Source: Ottowia flava (GTDB lineage: Bacteria > Pseudomonadota > Gammaproteobacteria > Burkholderiales > Burkholderiaceae_C). From it: a DNA stretch of 64,000 nt. Position 1 is the first letter of the stretch. Every line of letters begins with the position of its first letter. The position numbers and the translations under genes are program-made. The notes beneath the pieces are model-generated. The model was not told the origin of the DNA. It was given only the letters and a program-made list of their open reading frames with translations, and did not search any database. Positions 9,121 to 17,919 of the stretch are shown here, piece by piece. The DNA lies in contig NZ_JBHUEJ010000015.1 in assembly GCF_042680565.1 (NCBI RefSeq), positions 1 through 64,000 of the forward strand, in the 5' to 3' direction.

Positions 9121-9166
9121 AGCTGGTTGCGCAAGCTCATGGCCGATCAGAGCCCTGTTTTTTTCA
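9110..9166 (+). repeat. Dispersed repeat copy at the start of the ABC ATPase gene
   Basis: A diverged copy (CATAGCTGGTTGCGCA, then GAGCCCTGTTTTTTTCAAG) fills the 43-base gap between the HlyD stop and the ATPase start. Its 5' edge overlaps the ATPase start codon. Confidence 0.55.
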
Positions 9167-10189
9167 AGAACCGGGCACGGCAGGCAGCAGCCGCACATCC
9201 AGTGGCTGGCCAGGCTTCAGGCGCGCGACGTCCTGGGTCTCGGGCAGCGCTTCGACCATGAACACCAGCTTGGCACGCTGCGCATTCGAATAGATCACCG
9301 GCGGTGTGTACTCGGGCTCGGTCGCGATGCGGCTGATGCGCGCGGTGAGCGGCGCCGCACAGCCATCGCAGTTGAGTTGCACGGCAACGCCGCTCTTCAA
9401 CTGGCTCAGGGCGGCTTCGGGCACGAAGAAGCGCGCCTTCAGGTGGCCGGGCGGCAGCAGCGACACGACCGGCTGACCCGCCGCCACCCACTCGCCTTCG
9501 CGAAACAGCGTGTCGGCCACCTGCCCGCTGGCCGGCGCCGCCTGCGCCATCTGGTCCAGGCGCCAGCGCTGCTGGGCCAGCGCGCCGTCGGCACCGCGGG
9601 CCTGCGCTTCGGCCGCGACGCGCTCCTGCGCACGCGCGGGCTGGCGCGCCGTGCGCAGGGCGGCTTCCAGCTCGGTCACGCGCTGGTCCGCAGCGGCCGC
9701 GGCGGTGCGGGCCGCGTCGGCCTCGCTGCGCGAGACGGCGGCCTGAGTCACCAGGGACGCCTTGCGCGCCGAATCGGTGCGCGCCAACGTGGCCTGCGCG
9801 CGCGCCTGCGCCAGCTGCGCCTGCACCTGCGCGACTTCGTCGGGCCGCTTGCCGGTCTGCAGATTGGCCGACTGCGCGACCGCGGCGTCGCGCTGGGCCT
9901 CGGCCGCCTGCAAGGCGTCGCGCTCGGGTGCCTCGTCCAGCGCGAACAGCGGGGCACCCTGCGCCACGTCGTCGCCCGCGCGCACCGCCAGTCGGGTGAG
10001 CCGGCCGGCCACCGGCGCGGCGACGTAGACGTAGTCCCCCTCGGCGTAACCCGACCAGCCATCGCCCACCGGCTCGGTGCAGGCCGCGAGCACGGCGGTC
10101 GCGGCCAGCAGCACGCCGGCCAGGCGCCGCCGGTTGGCGGAGCGACCTGTGCGCGGGCGTGCCTGCGCGGTCCTGTCACGTCGTGTCAT
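9164..10189 (-). CDS. HlyD-family periplasmic adaptor lipoprotein
   Basis: A 341-residue membrane fusion protein. The N-terminus has a basic segment, a hydrophobic stretch and a lipobox LAAC with Cys at 37, so it is a predicted lipoprotein. Next come a biotinyl-lipoyl half (YVAAPVAGRLTRLAVRAGDDVAQG), a long Ala/Gln/Arg-rich coiled-coil hairpin (about 95-200), the second lipoyl half and a beta barrel. It should link the ABC permease to an outer-membrane channel, which is not in this window. Its start overlaps the end of the TetR gene by 14 bases. Confidence 0.9.
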   Translation of the reverse strand: MTRRDRTAQARPRTGRSANRRRLAGVLLAATAVLAACTEPVGDGWSGYAEGDYVYVAAPVAGRLTRLAVRAGDDVAQGAPLFALDEAPERDALQAAEAQRDAAVAQSANLQTGKRPDEVAQVQAQLAQARAQATLARTDSARKASLVTQAAVSRSEADAARTAAAAADQRVTELEAALRTARQPARAQERVAAEAQARGADGALAQQRWRLDQMAQAAPASGQVADTLFREGEWVAAGQPVVSLLPPGHLKARFFVPEAALSQLKSGVAVQLNCDGCAAPLTARISRIATEPEYTPPVIYSNAQRAKLVFMVEALPETQDVARLKPGQPLDVRLLPAVPGS

Positions 10190-10820
10190 GCAAGGCTCCT
10201 GATCTGAGGGCCCGCAGCGCCAGCCCGATGCGTTCGTCGATCGCCGCGTCGGACAGCACCTGCGGCTGCACCAGCGGCTGCGCAAAGGCCGGCAGCAGGC
10301 CGGTGTCGCGCATGGCCGAAGCGGCCAGCACGGGCGCCATCACGGCGCCGAACAAAAAACTGGCGCGCAGCAGCGGGGGCCGGGGGGCCAGTTGGCCGCG
10401 CGCTTCGGCCTCGGCCAGCAGGCCCAGCACCAGCTCCACGTGGCGCGGCAGGTTGCGCTGGATGAATTCGGTGACCACGGCGTGCCCGGCCTGCGCGTCG
10501 CTCAGCACGCGGCGCAGCAGGGGCGCGTGCTCGCGCACGAAGCGCGCGATGGCGCCCAGCGCGCTGTGCAGGCGCTCCAGCGGTGGCCCGGGCCGCTGCG
10601 CCGGGGTGCTCATCTGGCTGAAAAGCTCTTCGTAGAAGCCCTGCAACACCTGCCGCAGGAAGTCTTCCTTGCTCTCGAAATGGTAGTGAAACATGCCCGC
10701 CGTGACGCCCGCGTGCGCGGCCACGGCACGCACGGACAGGCCGGCGCACCCCAGTTCGGGGTACAGCGCGGCGCCGCTGGCGAGCAGCGCCTGGTCCTGC
10801 TGACGAGAAGGTCGGGCCAT
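10176..10820 (-). CDS. TetR-family repressor of the efflux operon (CecR/YbiH-like)
   Basis: A 214-residue TetR protein with an N-terminal helix-turn-helix (about 10-56, GLSVRAVAAHAGVTAGMFHYHF) and a variable helical ligand domain. It is the first gene of the operon tetR-hlyD-ABC ATPase-permease. The same gene order surrounds E. coli ybiH (cecR)-ybhGFSR, so it probably represses its own operon until a drug-like ligand binds (inference). Confidence 0.88.
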   Translation of the reverse strand: MARPSRQQDQALLASGAALYPELGCAGLSVRAVAAHAGVTAGMFHYHFESKEDFLRQVLQGFYEELFSQMSTPAQRPGPPLERLHSALGAIARFVREHAPLLRRVLSDAQAGHAVVTEFIQRNLPRHVELVLGLLAEAEARGQLAPRPPLLRASFLFGAVMAPVLAASAMRDTGLLPAFAQPLVQPQVLSDAAIDERIGLALRALRSGALHDTT

Positions 10821-10919
10821 GAGGGTGCCGAGTTTGCACCGTTTCTGGTCAACCGTCCAGTAAATGCTGCTCGCCGACGCCGGCGCGCGCCGCGGGCGCG
10901 CTGCAAGGGGATCAGGCGG

Positions 10920-11675
10920 TCAGATCAGCGGCTGCGGGCGCAGTGGCCGGGCGGCGTAGTCCGCCAGTGCCGCGAGCGCGCCGGGCTTCACGATGCGCAG
11001 GCGGCCATCGCGGATCTCGTGCAGGCCCAGCTGCGTCAGTTTGCGCAGCGTCTTGTTGGTGTGCACCAGCGACAGACCCAGCGCGTCCGCGATGTGCTGC
11101 TGCGTCAGCGGAAATTCGAACGCGCCGTCGCCATCGACCAGCCCGGCCCGCTCGGCGCGCCGCGCCAGGCGGATCAGCAGCGTGGCGATGCGCTCAGCCG
11201 CATTGCGCTGGCCCACGGTGACCAGGTTTTCGTCGACCACCTGTTCACCGCTCGCGCTCAGCCAGGTGATGTCGTAACCCAGCTTCGGGTTGCGGCGCAC
11301 GAAATCCCACAGGCCGGACTGCGGAAACACGCACAGCTGCGCATCGGTCAGCGCCTCGACACCGTGGGTCGCGGTATTGGCGAACTCGGCCTGCAGGCCG
11401 ATGAAGTCGCCCGGCAGCAAAAAGTTGAGGATCTGCCGGCGCCCGTCGGACAGCGTCTTGTAGCGAAACGCCCAGCCCGCGTACAGCGTGAACAGGTTGA
11501 CCGGGTCGCCCAACTCGGCGATCACCGCCCGGCCCGCGGCCACCTTGCGGGTACCGCTGCGAAAGGCCTGAATGCACGCCAGCTCCTCCTCCGTCACGGG
11601 CTGAAAGCCCTGGGTTTGCCGCAGCCGGCAATCTGCGCAAGCTGCGGGCGGCTGAGGGCGGGGGAAGATGCTCAT
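10920..11675 (-). CDS. Crp/Fnr-family transcriptional regulator
   Basis: A 251-residue regulator with a cyclic-nucleotide-binding-like domain (about 30-145) and a winged helix (FPLTQQHIADALGLSLVHTNKTLRKL). The N-terminus has CADC (C13, C16), a further C34 and then C115 in the sensor domain. Four cysteines recall oxygen-sensing FNR (C20, C23, C29, C122 in E. coli), but the spacing differs, so Fe-S binding is only a possibility. Start 11675 was chosen because it begins at the conserved region; an upstream in-frame ATG adds 17 residues. No strong ribosome binding site was seen. Confidence 0.85.
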   Translation of the reverse strand: MSIFPRPQPPAACADCRLRQTQGFQPVTEEELACIQAFRSGTRKVAAGRAVIAELGDPVNLFTLYAGWAFRYKTLSDGRRQILNFLLPGDFIGLQAEFANTATHGVEALTDAQLCVFPQSGLWDFVRRNPKLGYDITWLSASGEQVVDENLVTVGQRNAAERIATLLIRLARRAERAGLVDGDGAFEFPLTQQHIADALGLSLVHTNKTLRKLTQLGLHEIRDGRLRIVKPGALAALADYAARPLRPQPLI

Positions 11676-11772
11676 GGTTGTAGGAGTTTCGTCTACTCCC
11701 GGGTTACACGCCATGCGCATTGACATACCCTCATGGCGCCGTAGCCCCTTCCAGCGGCGACCGGAGGCGGCC

Positions 11773-12375
11773 TCAGCGCGGTGTCAATCCGTGGTCGAGC
11801 AGGGCCACCACCTCGTCGGCAAACTGCGGGTAGCTCATCGAGCCGCCCGGGCGCAACCAGGTGAAGGTCCAGTTGATCATGCCGAACAGCGTCATCGCCA
11901 CCGCCGTCTGGTTGCCTGCGTGGATGCGTTCCGGGTAGGCGCGGCGCAGAAAGCGCGTGACGGCCGAGACCACGTCGCGCTGGCGGTTCAGGATCACTTC
12001 GCGCTGCTCGGGCCCCAGAAACTGCGTGCTGCCCAGCAGCGCCGCGTGGCGGGTGGCCGACGTCTCGTACTCGCGCAGAAAAGCGCGCACCAACTCGTGC
12101 AGCGTGGCGCGCTCGTCCAGCCCGCCGCGCTGCGCCGTCGCCTGCACCTGACCGATGATGACCAGCAGCTTTTGCGTGTAGCGGTCGAGCAGGTCGAACA
12201 GGATCGCCTCTTTGCTCTCGTAATAGTGGTAGAGCCGCGCCTTCGACGTGCCGCCCGCAGCGGCAATGTCGTTCATGCTGGTGGCGGGGTAGCTCTGACG
12301 GGCGAAGCAGTCGGCCGCCACGTTCAGGATCTCGTCGCGGCGCAGCCCGTGGGCGGCGGAAATCGGTCTTGCCAT
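11773..12375 (-). CDS. TetR-family transcriptional regulator
   Basis: A 200-residue TetR protein. The helix-turn-helix spans about 10-55 (SYPATSMNDIAAAGGTSKARLYHYY, here broken as SYPATSMNDI / AAAGGTSKAR / LYHYY). The C-terminal domain contains a MINWTFTWLRPGG segment like that of regulators of fatty-acid or acyl-CoA genes, but the target cannot be named. ATG 12375 is preferred over 12396 because GGGGA lies about 10 bases before it. It follows cca on the same strand, with a repeat copy between them. Confidence 0.85.
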   Translation of the reverse strand: MARPISAAHGLRRDEILNVAADCFARQSYPATSMNDIAAAGGTSKARLYHYYESKEAILFDLLDRYTQKLLVIIGQVQATAQRGGLDERATLHELVRAFLREYETSATRHAALLGSTQFLGPEQREVILNRQRDVVSAVTRFLRRAYPERIHAGNQTAVAMTLFGMINWTFTWLRPGGSMSYPQFADEVVALLDHGLTPR

Positions 12376-12424
12376 CGCGCGATTATCCCCATTCACCGAC
12401 CGTGCGGTTGGCTTTTGTTTTTTA

Positions 12425-12477
12425 AGGGTTTTAAGCCTCTAGCCCTACAACCACCAGCGCAGACAGCTATGTTTTTG
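12425..12477 (-). repeat. Dispersed repeat copy providing the cca stop codon
   Basis: Minus strand: ACATAGCTGTCTGCGC, then GGTTGTAGGGCTAGAGGC. The TAG at its 5' edge is the stop codon of cca; the rest fills the cca-tetR gap. Confidence 0.88.
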
Positions 12478-13762
12478 ATGGCAAAGTGCGTTCGGCGTCG
12501 GTCGCCATCCAGGCCGCGACCGCTTGCGCACGGGCCTGTGCAACGGCCTTGCCGATCGCCTCGCCGCGCGCACCGCGGGCCTGCGCTTCGGCCGCGACGG
12601 TGGCGGTTTCCACACTCTGCGCCGCCGCCAGCGCGGCCAGCAGGCGCGGGCGCTGCGGGTAGGCGTCGTCTTCCATGCCCAGCCGTCCGCGCGCGTCGCA
12701 TTCGCAGGCCAGCAGCGCGTCGGCAAAGCGCGCCGGTTTGCGGAACGCATCGCAGCGCTCCAGCAGGCGCACAGTCGCGGCGGCGTTCAGATCGCCACTG
12801 CGGTGGATGTTGCCGTGTTCGCGCGCGACCACGTCGGCCAGTTCGGTGCATTCGGTCGGCACGCGCAGGCGTTCGCCCACGGTCTTGAGCAGCTTGGCGC
12901 TGCGGATTTCGTGCGCGATGTGGCGCGGCAGCTCATCCACCGGCGTCGTGCCCTTGCCGAGGTCGTGCATCAGGCAGGCCCAGCGCACCGGCAGGCCCGC
13001 ACCCAGGCGTGCGGCCATCTGCAGCACCATCATCACGTGCACGCCGGTGTCGACTTCGGGGTGGTATTCGGCGCGCTGCGGCACGCCCCACAGGCGGTCC
13101 AGCTCGGGCAGCACGACGCGCAGCGCGCCGCACGCGCGCAGCACCTCGAACATCCGCGCCGGGTGCGTCTCCATCAGCCCGCGCGCCAGCTCCTGCCACA
13201 CGCGCTCGGGCACCAGGTGGTCGGCCTCGCCATCGGCGACCATGTCCTGCATCAGCGCCAGGGTCTCGGGCGCGACGCTGAAGTCGTGAAAGCGCGCGGC
13301 AAAACGCGCCAGCCGCAGGATGCGCACCGGGTCTTCGCGGAAGGCGTCGGTGACGTGGCGCAGCACCTTGGCGCGCAGGTCGCGCTGGCCGTGGAACGGG
13401 TCAATCAGCGCGGGATCAAGATCCAAGCCTTTTTGGCCTGCAGCCGGCACCCAATCTGCGCAGGCAGCTATCGCATTGATAGTCAAATCGCGCCGCGCCA
13501 GATCCTGCTCCAGCGTCACATCGGGGCTGGTGAAGACGTTGAAGCCCTTGTAGCCGCGCCCGCTCTTGCGCTCGGTGCGCGCCAGCGCGTATTCCTCGTG
13601 CGACTCAGGGTGCAGGAACACCGGAAAGTCCTTGCCCACCGGCACGAAGCCCTGCGCCACCATCTCTTCGGGCGTGGCGCCCACCACCACCCAGTCGTGG
13701 TCTTGCACCGCCAGCCCCAGCAACCGGTCGCGCACCGCGCCACCCACCATGTAGATTTGCAT
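12467..13762 (-). CDS. cca: tRNA nucleotidyltransferase (CCA-adding enzyme) with HD domain
   Basis: Adds or repairs the 3' CCA end of tRNAs. The N-terminal head has the nucleotidyltransferase signature GGAVRD (7-12) and DHDW, then EEYALARTERKSG and RRDLTIN. The C-terminal part carries an HD phosphohydrolase motif (MHDLGKGTTP), as in E. coli Cca. At 431 residues it is longer than E. coli Cca (412). Thirteen of the extra residues sit between RRDLTINA and IDPFHG (about 98-119), exactly where a repeat copy is translated as IAACADWVPAAGQKGLD. Its stop codon comes from a second repeat copy. Confidence 0.96.
   Translation of the reverse strand: MQIYMVGGAVRDRLLGLAVQDHDWVVVGATPEEMVAQGFVPVGKDFPVFLHPESHEEYALARTERKSGRGYKGFNVFTSPDVTLEQDLARRDLTINAIAACADWVPAAGQKGLDLDPALIDPFHGQRDLRAKVLRHVTDAFREDPVRILRLARFAARFHDFSVAPETLALMQDMVADGEADHLVPERVWQELARGLMETHPARMFEVLRACGALRVVLPELDRLWGVPQRAEYHPEVDTGVHVMMVLQMAARLGAGLPVRWACLMHDLGKGTTPVDELPRHIAHEIRSAKLLKTVGERLRVPTECTELADVVAREHGNIHRSGDLNAAATVRLLERCDAFRKPARFADALLACECDARGRLGMEDDAYPQRPRLLAALAAAQSVETATVAAEAQARGARGEAIGKAVAQARAQAVAAWMATDAERTLPSKT
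13424..13482 (-). repeat. Dispersed repeat copy inside cca
   Basis: Minus strand: GATAGCTGCCTGCGCAGA, then GGCTGCAGGCCAAAAAGGCT. It is in the sense direction and open frame of cca and adds about 13 residues next to the catalytic head motif. Confidence 0.88.
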
Positions 13763-13867
13763 GGGGAGAGTGTAGAAGGCGGGCGCTGGCGCCCGCCCAC
13801 GACAACAGCCCACACCAGTATCGAGTAGGCCGTGGGCGGCAGGCACCGCCCGGCGATACGCGCACCG

Positions 13868-15694
13868 TCAGCGCGGGGCGCTGCCCTTTGGCACCAGGCC
13901 TTCGTGAAACTTGTCGAGCAAGCGGTCCGCGGCTTCCTGATCCTTGTGCGTGCGGGCCGGCTCACTGGCCGATGCCTGCGACTGCGCCTTAGCTGCGGAA
14001 GCGGCCGCGTCCTGTGGCAACGGCTTGGCCGGACAGTCGATCTGGCGGGGTGCCTGATCAGAGCCCATCAGGTAGTCGACAACGGCCACGTCAACACATG
14101 CGGTTTGGTAAGGGAACACGCCATGTGTGTATTCGCCAGGCACGTAGACCAAGTGGGAGGTCGGCAACTGCGCGAACATGTTCAACGCATCGGGGGTCGG
14201 CGTGGCTGAATCAAACTGCGACTGGACCATCAACAGCTTCTGGCTCTGCAAGGGCTTGAAGTCGGGCTTGGTGGTGCGCGGACCACCCCAGAATTGGCAG
14301 GGGTTGTGACCCAGGGCGCTAAAGAAGTAGCGCGGTGACGCCTGGGCTTGGGCCCGCACGATCGCTGTCCACGCCGCCGGGTCCGTGGTGGCGACGCTGT
14401 CGTTGCAAGTGACAGGCCAGAATCCGCCGCTGTCGGAAATGCTTTGCGCCGGGAAGTTCACCCAAGTGTGGCGGTACTGGTTGTAAAACTGGATGGCCTG
14501 ACTCATTGCAGCTTGGTTGCGCTCAGTCGCGTCGGCGGTGCCGCCGGCGATGAACACGGTTTTTGCCAGGGCGCCCACCACGCCGCCCGCGTCCGCGTCC
14601 GAGGGCGCTGCACGCAGCACGGCGTCGAGCCCCCGCGCCGCTGCAATAGCGGTCATCGATTTCTCAGACTTGCGAACGCTGTAGGAATCACCCGCCAGCT
14701 GACCTCCTAACAGCGCCTGCACACGGGGCGACAAGCCGTTGATCATCTGGCTGACCTCGCCCGCACTGGCGCCCAGTTGGTAGTAGGCGGCGTGGCGTGC
14801 CGCGTAGGGCGCCAGGATGCGATCTTCAATGATTTGGCGCGCCACCGGCTTGGCCACCAGCGCGCGCTCCAGATTGCCGGAAAAGTCGATGGAACTGTCC
14901 AGCACCATCCGGCCGGCGTGGTCCGGGAACAGGCTCGCGTACCACGCGCCCAGCCACGTGCCGTAGGAATAGCCGACGTAGTTGAGCTTTGCGTCACCAA
15001 GCAGGCCGCGGATCAAATCCATGTCGCGCACCGTAGCGTCGGTGTTGACGAAGGGCGTCACCGGGTTGCGCGCGCACGCGATCGCGTACTTGCTGGCGTT
15101 GTAGCTGGCGTTCGCGACATAGACATCCTGCGTGCCCAGTGGCGTGGGGTCGACAAATTTGCTCACTTCGTTGGTCTGGCACAGCACATGCACGCTGCTG
15201 CCCGTGCCGCGCGGCGAGAAGCCCACCATGTCGTAGGCGCTCGCCAGCTGCCGGTACTTGGCCCCCACCGGCGTCGCGGGATCGGCCGAGTTGATAAAGC
15301 CAATCAAATACTGAGACAACCAGAGGCCGTCCTCGCCGGGGCCGCCGGGGTTGAACAGGATCGAGCCCTTGCGCTGGGCCGGATCCATCGACTTGAGCCG
15401 CATCACGGCAACCGACACGTCGCCGCGGTCGGGCTTGGCCCAGTCCAGGGGCGCGCGCACGTCGGCGCACTGCAGGCGCTCGCCAACGCCGTCAGGCAGG
15501 TTTACTTGCGGCCCGAGCGCCGTGGCGTCGCACACCCCCCACTGGACGACTTGGTCGCGGTACGCCTGCAGCGGATCAGGGGTGCCGCCGCCGTCGGCGT
15601 CGTCACCGCCGCCGCACGCGGCCAGACTGGCGGCCGTGGCCGCGGCGACCAGCCAAGTCCAAGGGCTGGTGGTGGATTGGGGGCATCTCTTCAT
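13868..15694 (-). CDS. Secreted S33-type alpha/beta hydrolase (tripeptidyl aminopeptidase-like lipoprotein)
   Basis: A 608-residue exported enzyme. Lipobox LAAC with Cys27 predicts a lipoprotein. The alpha/beta hydrolase core has an oxyanion segment NPGGPG (115-120), nucleophile Ser243 in GYSYG, Asp495 (QFDSATP) and His524 (EYTHG). A TAP-like C-terminal domain follows. Related enzymes (Streptomyces tripeptidyl aminopeptidase, proline iminopeptidases) release short peptides from N-termini; the true substrate is unknown. The C-terminal ~60 residues are Ala/Gln/Lys-rich and probably disordered. A monocistronic gene. Confidence 0.87.
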   Translation of the reverse strand: MKRCPQSTTSPWTWLVAAATAASLAACGGGDDADGGGTPDPLQAYRDQVVQWGVCDATALGPQVNLPDGVGERLQCADVRAPLDWAKPDRGDVSVAVMRLKSMDPAQRKGSILFNPGGPGEDGLWLSQYLIGFINSADPATPVGAKYRQLASAYDMVGFSPRGTGSSVHVLCQTNEVSKFVDPTPLGTQDVYVANASYNASKYAIACARNPVTPFVNTDATVRDMDLIRGLLGDAKLNYVGYSYGTWLGAWYASLFPDHAGRMVLDSSIDFSGNLERALVAKPVARQIIEDRILAPYAARHAAYYQLGASAGEVSQMINGLSPRVQALLGGQLAGDSYSVRKSEKSMTAIAAARGLDAVLRAAPSDADAGGVVGALAKTVFIAGGTADATERNQAAMSQAIQFYNQYRHTWVNFPAQSISDSGGFWPVTCNDSVATTDPAAWTAIVRAQAQASPRYFFSALGHNPCQFWGGPRTTKPDFKPLQSQKLLMVQSQFDSATPTPDALNMFAQLPTSHLVYVPGEYTHGVFPYQTACVDVAVVDYLMGSDQAPRQIDCPAKPLPQDAAASAAKAQSQASASEPARTHKDQEAADRLLDKFHEGLVPKGSAPR

Positions 15695-16083
15695 CGGTCG
15701 GCTCCTGGCAACACAAGTTGCGCGATTTCGAACACTTTATTTACCCGTCGTTACATCTGAAGGCCGCCCGATGATAGGCCGCTTGTCGTCCCCTTGGTAT
15801 CCCTGAAACTGGGTATTTTGAGGCGCACCCCAAGAATCTCTTGCGGACCCAAAATTCAAATGTTTTTGGCTTTCAGCCCTACAACCACCTGCGCAGACAG
15901 CTACCCATTTGGTAGCATGAGAGACCGAAGCGGCTGCGCGGCGCTGCCAACATGGCTGGCCTGCGACGCGCGCCGCGGCCGGGCTGGCGTACCGGGCGCC
16001 TCCTTTTTCCCCGCGGTTTAACCCCCTCCGAGGCGTTACCCCGTTCAAGCCTTCACCTGCTGCTTTTTTTGCGGAAACCTGCC
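15695..16083. other. Divergent intergenic region between the S33 hydrolase and VWA genes
   Basis: These 389 bases must hold promoters for both flanking genes, but no strong -35/-10 pair was found. A repeat copy lies at 15852-15918. No gene could be supported. Confidence 0.5.
15852..15918 (-). repeat. Dispersed repeat copy (intergenic)
   Basis: Minus strand: GGTAGCTGTCTGCGCAGG, then TGGTTGTAGGGCTGAAAGCC, ending in CATTTGAA. A near-consensus copy between divergent genes. Confidence 0.9.
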
Positions 16084-17883
16084 ATGACCCTTCGCCCGAC
16101 CAATCTGCCCTTTGACACCCTGGTGGCGCCAATCCAACGCCGGCGCGGCGCCACGCCCGTGCTCACCGTTGTGGTCGTTGCCGCCCTGCTCGCAGCCTGC
16201 AGCACACCAGTACGGCAGTCGTCCAGCAAGCCCCAGGCTGATGCGGCGGCCAGCGCCAGCGCCGCGGTGGCGGCGCCCTCCCCCGCCGCTGCGCCGGTGC
16301 CAGCCCCGCCACCGGCGTACCAGGCGCAACCCGCGCCGCGCGCCGGGTTGGCGCGCAACCGGGCCGTCGCCACTGGGAACGTCCTGATCGCGCCGCCGAT
16401 GCCGCTGCCGCAGCAGGCGCTGCCCGGCCGCGACACCGAGCGCTACGACAAGATCAAGGACAACCCGGTCAAGCTGACCGCGCAAGACGCCGTGTCCACG
16501 CTGAGTCTGGACGTCGACACCGGCAGCTACAGCAATATGCGGCGCTTTCTGAAGCAAGGCCGTCTGCCGCCGGCCGACGCGGTGCGCGTGGAAGAGCTGC
16601 TGAACTACTTCCCCTTCCCCTTCACCTACAGCAACCAGCCCACGGCCGGCGCGCCGTTTGGCGTGACAACCGAGGTGGCGCCAGCGCCCTGGAACGCGCA
16701 GCATCTGCTGCTGCGCGTGGGCGTGAAGGCGGTGGACGTGCAAAGCGGGCAGATGCCGCCAGCCAACCTGGTGTTCATGGTGGACACGTCGGGCTCGATG
16801 GCAAGGGCCGACAAGATGCCGCTGGTGCAGGCCACGCTGCGCATGCTGACCGAACAGCTGCGCCCGCAGGACAGCGTCAGCATCGTCACGTACTCGGGCC
16901 ATGTGTCGCTGGCGCTGCCGGCCACCAACGACAAGCAGAAGATACTGGGCGTGGTCGGCGGCCTGCGCGCCAGCGGCGCCACGTCGGGCGGGCAGGCGCT
17001 GGCGATGGCGTACGAGCAGGCCCGGGCCGCCTTCAAACCCGGCGGCATCAACCGCATCGTCATGGCGACGGACGGCGACTTCAACGTCGGCGTGGCGAAC
17101 GTGGAGCAGCTGAAGTCGATGGTGGCGCGCGAACGCGCCAGCGGCGTGTCGCTGACCACGCTGGGCTTTGGCACGGGCAATCTGAACGAGCCGATGATGA
17201 AGCAGCTGGCCCTGGTCGGCAACGGCAACTACAGCTACATCGACTCGGCCACCGAGGCGCGCAAGGTGCTGGTTCAAGAACTGTCGTCCACCTTCAACAC
17301 CGTGGCCGCGGACGTCAAGCTGCAGCTGGAATTCAACCCCGCCAGCGTGGCCGAATGGCGCCTGATCGGCTATGAAAACCGGGTGATGAGCGAAGCCGAC
17401 TTCCGCAACGACCAGGTCGACGCGGTGGAGATCGGCGCCGGCAAATCGGTCACCGCGCTGTACGAGCTCACGCCCGTCGGCCAGACCACGCTGCACGCAC
17501 CGCGTCGGTACGGCCAGACCACTCAGGCGGCAGCCACCGGCAAGGCGGGTGAGTTGGCCGAATGGCGCGTGCGCTACAAGGCGCCGGGACAGTCGCAGGC
17601 CAGGGAGATCCGCCAACCCATTGCCGTGGCGCCTGGCAACGCCGCGCCCAGCGTCGACTTCAAGTTTGCGGCCGCGGTCGCCGGCTTTGGCCAACTGCTG
17701 CGCACCAGCCCGTACATCGGCCAATGGACGTACGACGACGCCCTGGCTCTGGCGCGCGCCGGCCGTGGTGACGACCCGCAAGGCTACCGCGCCGAGTTCG
17801 TGCAGTTGGTGGAGACCGCGCGCACCTTGGCGCCCAAGGCGCCGGGCGCTGGCATGCCCGGAAATCTGCAAGCCCCGCAGTAA
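16084..17883 (+). CDS. VWA-domain lipoprotein (YfbK-like)
   Basis: A 599-residue predicted lipoprotein (LAAC, Cys39) with an Ala/Pro-rich, disordered-looking segment (about 45-115). It then has the N-terminal domain typical of YfbK-type proteins (DVDTGSYSNMRRFL), a von Willebrand A domain (about 228-400) with an intact MIDAS DTSGS at 234-238, and a C-terminal DUF3520-like domain. E. coli YfbK is similar in length (about 575), and its function is not established. Divalent-metal-dependent protein binding in the periplasm is a reasonable guess. Confidence 0.88.
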   Translation: MTLRPTNLPFDTLVAPIQRRRGATPVLTVVVVAALLAACSTPVRQSSSKPQADAAASASAAVAAPSPAAAPVPAPPPAYQAQPAPRAGLARNRAVATGNVLIAPPMPLPQQALPGRDTERYDKIKDNPVKLTAQDAVSTLSLDVDTGSYSNMRRFLKQGRLPPADAVRVEELLNYFPFPFTYSNQPTAGAPFGVTTEVAPAPWNAQHLLLRVGVKAVDVQSGQMPPANLVFMVDTSGSMARADKMPLVQATLRMLTEQLRPQDSVSIVTYSGHVSLALPATNDKQKILGVVGGLRASGATSGGQALAMAYEQARAAFKPGGINRIVMATDGDFNVGVANVEQLKSMVARERASGVSLTTLGFGTGNLNEPMMKQLALVGNGNYSYIDSATEARKVLVQELSSTFNTVAADVKLQLEFNPASVAEWRLIGYENRVMSEADFRNDQVDAVEIGAGKSVTALYELTPVGQTTLHAPRRYGQTTQAAATGKAGELAEWRVRYKAPGQSQAREIRQPIAVAPGNAAPSVDFKFAAAVAGFGQLLRTSPYIGQWTYDDALALARAGRGDDPQGYRAEFVQLVETARTLAPKAPGAGMPGNLQAPQ

Positions 17884-17892
17884 GGGCAGGCG

Positions 17893-17912
17893 CCGGGGCC
17901 GCGCGGCCCCGG
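17893..17912. terminator. GC-rich hairpin between convergent genes
   Basis: A perfect 8-bp stem (CCGGGGCC / GGCCCCGG) with a GCGC loop lies between the stops of the VWA gene and lysE. There is no T-run on either side, so intrinsic termination is likely but not certain. Confidence 0.5.
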
Positions 17913-17919
17913 TGTCGCA

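Noticed and set aside
9120..9198. Upstream start for the ABC ATPase at 9198
   Set aside because: It would overlap the HlyD gene and add 26 Cys/Pro-rich residues mostly encoded by a repeat copy. The family begins at MNKVAEEA.
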